Source of the DNA: Suilimivivens sp963638365
GTDB taxonomy: Bacteria; Bacillota; Clostridia; Lachnospirales; Lachnospiraceae
Direction: 5' to 3'
Assembly (NCBI GenBank): GCA_963638365.1
Contig: CAVHRK010000057.1
Span: 1 to 26,356 of the forward strand
Length of the DNA: 26,356 bases
The notes under the pieces are model-generated. The model was not told the origin of the DNA. It searched no databases and saw only the letters and a program-made list of their open reading frames with translations. Of the stretch, positions 22,720 through 26,356 are shown piece after piece (position 1 is the stretch's first letter; every line of letters begins with the position of its first letter). The position numbers and the translations under genes are program-made.

Positions 22720-23158
22720 AAGCTTTTATAATGAAATCTTAACCGAGCATAATGTACGACCGGAATTCAAGCATGATCTGCCGGACGCCGACATTGTTCT
22801 TGAAGGTGTCAATCCGAGTTGTGGAGATGATATTTTCTTAAAACTGAAGGTCGAGGATGATACGATTGTGGACGGAGCGTTTGTCGGTGATGGGTGTGCA
22901 ATTTCGCAGGCCTCCGCGGATATTATGCTGGGCATGATCATCGGCAGGAAGAAAGAGGATGCCTTACAGCTTGGGAAAACCTTTATGAAGATGATTAAGG
23001 GAGAAGCCAGTGAGGAAGAAATCGACTCTCTGGAAGAAGCATCCGCGCTTCGTGATATTGCCCATATGCCGGCACGTGTGAAGTGTGCCGTCCTTGGCTG
23101 GCGTACCTTAAAAGAGGCATTGTCGGGTGAAGACGCAGAGGATGATGAAGACGAATAG
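22709..23158 (+). CDS. sufU: SufU, zinc-dependent sulfur-transfer protein
   Basis: This 149-residue protein has the three SufU cysteines: C38 in NPSCGDD, C63 in GDGCAIS and C126 in RVKCAVLGW, with D40. These bind zinc and accept sulfur from SufS in Firmicutes. It overlaps sufS by 11 nt and is the last suf gene. The acidic tail (EDAEDDEDE) is longer than usual. The operon order C-B-D-S-U is common in Clostridia. Confidence 0.95.
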   Translation: MENRSFYNEILTEHNVRPEFKHDLPDADIVLEGVNPSCGDDIFLKLKVEDDTIVDGAFVGDGCAISQASADIMLGMIIGRKKEDALQLGKTFMKMIKGEASEEEIDSLEEASALRDIAHMPARVKCAVLGWRTLKEALSGEDAEDDEDE

Positions 23159-23176
23159 TCAGATGAATTTCAAAAG

Positions 23177-23273
23177 AAAATATTGGAATAGACAATATTT
23201 TCAGGCGGAACATAACTGGAAAATGAAAATTCCCCACCCGGAAAATCCTTTGTGGATTACGGATGGGGAATTT
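23177..23273. terminator. Two hairpins after sufU, probable bidirectional terminator
   Basis: An AT-rich hairpin (AAAATATTG/CAATATTTT, 23177-23201) is followed by a stem AAATTCCCCA (23227-23236) with TGGGGAATTT (23264-23273) and an inner helix AATCC/GGATT. T tracts are weak on the plus strand. On the minus strand the second stem is followed by T-rich sequence, so it may better serve the convergent gene at 23345. Confidence 0.6.
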
Positions 23274-23344
23274 ATTCGTTGTTGTGTAATTGTTCCGTAC
23301 TTTCACAGCTACGTTGTTTTTCACCATGAACACTTTAAAAGGGA

Positions 23345-23551
23345 TTAAAGCTGCTGATGTACCTTGCGGATCACAGCCTCTTTTAATTCGGGTGCTTTGT
23401 CAGGATCAAGATCTTCCGGAAATTCGCAGTCAATAGTGGAAACCTCCGGTCTGTAGTTTAAACGAAGTGCATGAGCCTGAATAAAATCAGTAGCCTTGTT
23501 GTAAACATCCTCACTTACACCATTTAATTTAATCGTATATAAATTTGCCAT
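23345..23551 (-). CDS. Small protein of unknown function
   Basis: This is a 68-residue protein with a clear TGGAGGA ribosome site upstream (minus strand). It has no membrane segment or signal peptide. It has mixed charge, starts MANLYTIKLNGV, and contains one Cys in TIDCEFPEDLDPDK. I do not recognise the family. The good ribosome site and isolated position between terminator hairpins make it likely to be real. It lies opposite and downstream of sufU, and no function can be inferred from its neighbours. Confidence 0.7.
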   Translation of the reverse strand: MANLYTIKLNGVSEDVYNKATDFIQAHALRLNYRPEVSTIDCEFPEDLDPDKAPELKEAVIRKVHQQL

Positions 23552-23689
23552 ATTCTTTATCCTCCATTCCTTTCAGCTTTTCTTCTGATGGTTATAGTAT
23601 ATACCTGTTGCAGTAAATTTAACAGATGCTGGAATGTAGAATATAATAATAGGAATCATTCCTGTTTTAGTAAATATATACAAATTATG

Positions 23690-23732
23690 GAAAACTGTTT
23701 AAATAATGGACATAAACCATTCTACAGTTTTC
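23690..23732 (-). terminator. Hairpin over the aldo/keto reductase stop codon
   Basis: GAAAACTGT (23690-23698) pairs with ACAGTTTTC (23724-23732), with an inner AATGG/CCATT helix. It spans the stop codon of the reductase. It has no long T tract, so it may be a weak terminator or a 3'-end stabiliser. Confidence 0.4.
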
Positions 23733-24538
23733 GGATTATAGTGTGAGAAAAACAGACTTTCTCCACCATCCAGTGCTTCAATCGCTGCCATATCCTCAGC
23801 ATCCAGTGTGAAATCAAACACGTCAAAATTCTGCTGCATACGATCCTTATGAACAGACTTCGGGATGACAACAACATCGCTTTGTAATAAGAACCGGAGT
23901 GCAGTCTGGGCAGCAGTCTTGTTGTATTTTTCACCGATTTTGGTTAATACCGGATTGGTGAACATGTCCTTTCGTCCTTCGGCAAAAGGTCCCCAGGATT
24001 CGATCTGGCAGCCATACTTCTTCAGGTATTCTTTTGCAACCTTCTGCTGCTGGAATACATGTGTTTCAATCTGATTGACCGCAGGTTTTACCTTAGAAAA
24101 ATGCTCAATATCAAGATAACGGTCCGGTCCGAAGTTGGAAACGCCGATGGCACGTAATTTGCCGGCTTCATACAGTTCTTCCATTGCACGGTAGGTTCCG
24201 TAATAGTCACCAAACGGCTGGTGGATCAGTAATAAGTCGAGATAGTCTGTGCGCAGCTTTTTCATGGATTCTTCAATGGAAGCCTTGGCATTTTCATATC
24301 CTGCATTGGTGATCCAGACCTTGGTGGTAAGGAAAAATTCTTCTCTGGGAAGACCGCATTCTGCCAGTGCAGCGCCAACGCCTTCTTCATTATAATAAGC
24401 CTGAGCGGTATCAATGCTGCGGTATCCTATTTCAATGGCATCCAATACGCACTGTTTTGTATCCTCTGCCGGTGTCTGATAAACACCATATCCGAGTTTC
24501 GGCATTTTGATTCCGTTGTTTAATGTTACATATTCCAT
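23699..24538 (-). CDS. Aldo/keto reductase
   Basis: This 279-residue cytosolic NADPH-dependent oxidoreductase has the complete AKR tetrad: D43, Y48, K73 and H106 (IDTAQAYY, TKVW, LLIHQP). The family signature IGVSNFGPDR and the C-terminal cofactor motif IPKSVHKDRMQQN are also present. It reduces aldehydes or ketones, but its substrate is unknown. The ATG follows AAAGGAGG on the minus strand. It is divergent from a LysR regulator, the usual arrangement for LysR control. Confidence 0.94.
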   Translation of the reverse strand: MEYVTLNNGIKMPKLGYGVYQTPAEDTKQCVLDAIEIGYRSIDTAQAYYNEEGVGAALAECGLPREEFFLTTKVWITNAGYENAKASIEESMKKLRTDYLDLLLIHQPFGDYYGTYRAMEELYEAGKLRAIGVSNFGPDRYLDIEHFSKVKPAVNQIETHVFQQQKVAKEYLKKYGCQIESWGPFAEGRKDMFTNPVLTKIGEKYNKTAAQTALRFLLQSDVVVIPKSVHKDRMQQNFDVFDFTLDAEDMAAIEALDGGESLFFSHYNPKTVEWFMSII

Positions 24539-24625
24539 AGTGTGTACCTCCTTTTGAAATGTGAATCTGTTTACAAGATTTACTTTACATGGAATTACCG
24601 GGGAAGTACACTATTAATATCGTAA

Positions 24626-24645
24626 TTCAGATTTCATAAACTGAA
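24626..24645. promoter_or_regulatory. Candidate LysR-type operator between AKR and LysR genes
   Basis: The inverted repeat TTCAG-N10-CTGAA lies in the divergent gap, about 100 nt before either gene. LysR regulators usually bind an interrupted dyad of this kind (T-N11-A core). Confidence 0.45.
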
Positions 24646-24745
24646 ACCTGAAAATAACACGTGAAATAGAAAACAAATCTAAAATTATGATATTGTATGG
24701 AAAATATAAAGCTTAAAATCATTCATAGCAGAAAAGGAGAAAGGA

Positions 24746-25552
24746 ATGCTCAATTTAGAAGAACTGGCGCAGTTAACCGCTTTTGCAGATCGTGGCACCT
24801 TATCAAAGGTTGCGGAAGAATTTCATATCTCAACACCGTCCATTACCCGTTCCATGCAGAATCTGGAAGAGGATTTTGGGGTACCATTGTTTAACCGCAG
24901 CAAGAACCGCATTGAGTTAAATGAAACCGGAATGGTTGCGGTCGGCTATGCAAGGAAGCTGTTACAGGAAACGGAGCAGATGGTTTCACAGGTGCGCGCA
25001 TTTGATGAACGGCAGAAAACGATTGTGGTAAAGTCCTGTGCACCGGCTCCTCTCTGGGAATTATTAAAGAAGCTCGGGGAACACCATCCGGGCATGACGA
25101 TTTCGTCCAGTATCTGTCAGAATCCGGAGGTGTTGCAATATCTGGAGCAGCAGACCTGCGATATTGCGATTCTGCCGTTTCCTGTCACAATACCGGGGTG
25201 GAAGGTCGAAGAGTTTATGACAGAGCAATTATTTGTCTGCATACCGAAAGACCATGAACTTGCCAGATTCCCGTCGGTTCGCTGGAAGGATCTGAATGGA
25301 TTTAACTTTCTGCTGCGTTCCGAACTGGGATTCTGGGACACACTCTGCCGGGAGAAGATGCCTGCTTCCAAGTTTCTGGTCCAGACCGAAGATTCCGTCT
25401 TTAATGAACTGGTAAATGCATCGACATTACCTTGCTTTACAACAGATTACATCACGAACCGGGATAGTGCATACCCGAACCGGATCAATCTGCCGATTCT
25501 TGATGAAGGTGCAAAAGTGACATTTTATCTTATTTCGCAAGAACAAAACTAG
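24746..25552 (+). CDS. LysR family transcriptional regulator
   Basis: This 268-residue protein has an N-terminal winged helix-turn-helix (about residues 1-60: FADRGTLSKVAEEFHISTPSITRSMQNLE) followed by a periplasmic-binding-protein-like effector domain (about 88-262). It is somewhat shorter than the usual 290-310. The ATG follows AAGGAGAAAGG. It is divergent from the aldo/keto reductase and probably controls it. Its stop overlaps the convergent NUDIX stop in the palindrome CTAG (25549-25552). Confidence 0.92.
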   Translation: MLNLEELAQLTAFADRGTLSKVAEEFHISTPSITRSMQNLEEDFGVPLFNRSKNRIELNETGMVAVGYARKLLQETEQMVSQVRAFDERQKTIVVKSCAPAPLWELLKKLGEHHPGMTISSSICQNPEVLQYLEQQTCDIAILPFPVTIPGWKVEEFMTEQLFVCIPKDHELARFPSVRWKDLNGFNFLLRSELGFWDTLCREKMPASKFLVQTEDSVFNELVNASTLPCFTTDYITNRDSAYPNRINLPILDEGAKVTFYLISQEQN

Positions 25553-26196
25553 CAATGATCGAAGCTTGTCACAAAATACATGAGAGCGGCCCAGGTATAT
25601 ATGGAATAATAAATACCGTTAGAATCTGTTCCACGGGTTAAAATCTGCCGGGCCTCTTCTTTTGTTAAAAGAGAAAATCCGTTAAAGCATTCACTTCCAA
25701 CAGCGCCATCGGTATTCAGTTCCGGAAGGGCATCACGGTTTATGGAAAGTAAAACGAGAGCATTGCTTTCATCGGTCATTCCCGGAGTGCTGAAAAGAAG
25801 CGGACTGATCACCTTTGCGGTATCGCTGGCTCCAAAAATAATGCCGGTTTCTTCCTTTAATTCTCTGGTCGCGGTGGTAATAAGGTCGGCATCCTCTTTA
25901 TCGATGAGACCGGCCGGAGGGCTTAACAGAAACTGACCGGTGGGGTAGCGGAACTCATGGCTGAGTAAAAGCTTTGGTTCAGAATCCATTATATTCAAAA
26001 CAACAATGCAGGTCACAGCATCTGCCCGCATTCTCTTGAATTCTTCCGTGGTCTTCGCAGCAACCAGATCATCAGCCGTTCGTCTGGTCGCATCATAATA
26101 ATGTTTTCCTTCTGCATATTGCAAATCAAACACCCGGATAAATTTTGATTCAAATAAGGGTTTGATATGTTCTTTTGAAAAATCTGGAGTATTCAT
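25549..26196 (-). CDS. NUDIX hydrolase (ADP-ribose pyrophosphatase-like)
   Basis: This protein has 215 residues from the ATG at 26196, preceded by GAAGGAAA. An ATG at 26223 would add nine residues but lacks a ribosome site. The NUDIX box reads GLIDKEDADLITTATRELKEETG, with the metal-binding RELKEETG core intact and one extra residue between the glycine and the REL segment. The family cleaves nucleoside diphosphates linked to other groups. Length and the preceding FRYPTG (like the EYRYP of ADP-ribose pyrophosphatases) fit that branch. It has its own promoter at 26245-26273. Confidence 0.88.
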   Translation of the reverse strand: MNTPDFSKEHIKPLFESKFIRVFDLQYAEGKHYYDATRRTADDLVAAKTTEEFKRMRADAVTCIVVLNIMDSEPKLLLSHEFRYPTGQFLLSPPAGLIDKEDADLITTATRELKEETGIIFGASDTAKVISPLLFSTPGMTDESNALVLLSINRDALPELNTDGAVGSECFNGFSLLTKEEARQILTRGTDSNGIYYSIYTWAALMYFVTSFDHC

Positions 26197-26244
26197 GTGA
26201 AATTTCCTTCTTTCTTTGTACATGTTAGATAAAATAACAATTTA

Positions 26245-26273
26245 AGTATATCGCAATAATTCAGACATGTACA
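26245..26273 (-). promoter_or_regulatory. Promoter of the NUDIX gene
   Basis: On the minus strand TGTACA (26273-26268) and TATACT (26250-26245) are spaced by 17 nt. A short dyad GTTA-N7-TAAC (26224-26238) lies downstream. Confidence 0.6.
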
Positions 26274-26314
26274 TTCATAAGTTGCCGGAGTCTGCCAAAG
26301 CACTCAATTGAAAA

Positions 26315-26331
26315 AGTAACTTCCAGTTACT
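26315..26331. promoter_or_regulatory. Dyad AGTAACT-N3-AGTTACT, candidate operator
   Basis: Perfect 7-bp arms (26315-26321 and 26325-26331) with a 3-nt centre lie near the window edge upstream of the NUDIX promoter. It looks like a regulator site for a gene beyond the edge. The binding family cannot be named from this alone. Confidence 0.45.
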
Positions 26332-26356
26332 AAGGTTTTAAAATTTTATAAAACAG

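Noticed and set aside
26224..26238. GTTA-N7-TAAC as a third TetR site
   Set aside because: It lacks the CTAAC half-site and the N6 spacing of the two matching operators.

Overview
The window looks like a chromosomal segment of a gut-type Firmicute, most likely a Lachnospiraceae member (Clostridium cluster XIVa). This is inferred from moderate GC content, strong AGGAGG ribosome sites, near-consensus TTGACA/TATAAT promoters, a Clostridia-style suf operon in the order C-B-D-S-U, and several families common in that group (ATC-hydrolase-like proteins, MATE exporters, 7TM-GGDEF-HD-GYP proteins). No species can be named from the sequence alone. I see no rRNA, tRNA, CRISPR array or insertion sequence.

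Layout. (1) 1-4304: a GNAT remnant, a yjdF-type riboswitch with its yjdF gene, a GNAT acetyltransferase, then a two-gene unit of an ABC exporter and a nitrilase-family amidohydrolase. The exporter has a structured leader with a 13-codon upstream ORF. (2) 4336-5943: an AbiE-type (type IV) toxin-antitoxin pair whose toxin is frameshifted by a 14-bp tandem duplication. (3) 5987-8776: an ATC-hydrolase-like gene, then a MATE exporter (minus strand) behind an intrinsic-terminator leader, divergent from an Xre-AbrB fusion regulator. (4) 8805-17624: a probable co-transcribed series of an alpha/beta hydrolase, a second ATC-hydrolase-like protein, a PlsC-type acyltransferase with a zinc ribbon, a UGT-like glycosyltransferase, a membrane GGDEF-HD-GYP protein (frameshifted), a thiamine-pyrophosphokinase-like protein and a TetR regulator, followed by a GNAT gene. 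(5) 17636-18088: a lone type IV pilin-like gene. (6) 18322-23158: sufCBDSU. (7) 23345-26356: a small unknown gene, an aldo/keto reductase divergent from a LysR regulator, and a NUDIX hydrolase.

How the genes may work together. The promoter before the 8887 operon and the promoter before the GNAT at 16980 share one architecture, TTGACA-N5-GTTAG-N6-CTAAC. This makes the TetR gene between them the natural candidate for controlling both, so 8887-17576 may be one regulon. Its enzymes (acyl hydrolase, acyltransferase, glycosyltransferase, acetyltransferase) suggest modification of a lipid-like or small-molecule substrate, but the substrate cannot be read from the sequence. sufCBDSU is a complete Fe-S assembly machine with its own promoter and a dyad over the -35 and spacer region.

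The least ordinary signals are: the shared TetR operator register; the two broken genes whose frames are restored by removing 14 bp (abiEii) or adding 1 bp (GGDEF/HD-GYP); a mutually exclusive RNA switch ahead of the ABC exporter; and the terminator-containing leader in frame with the MATE gene.
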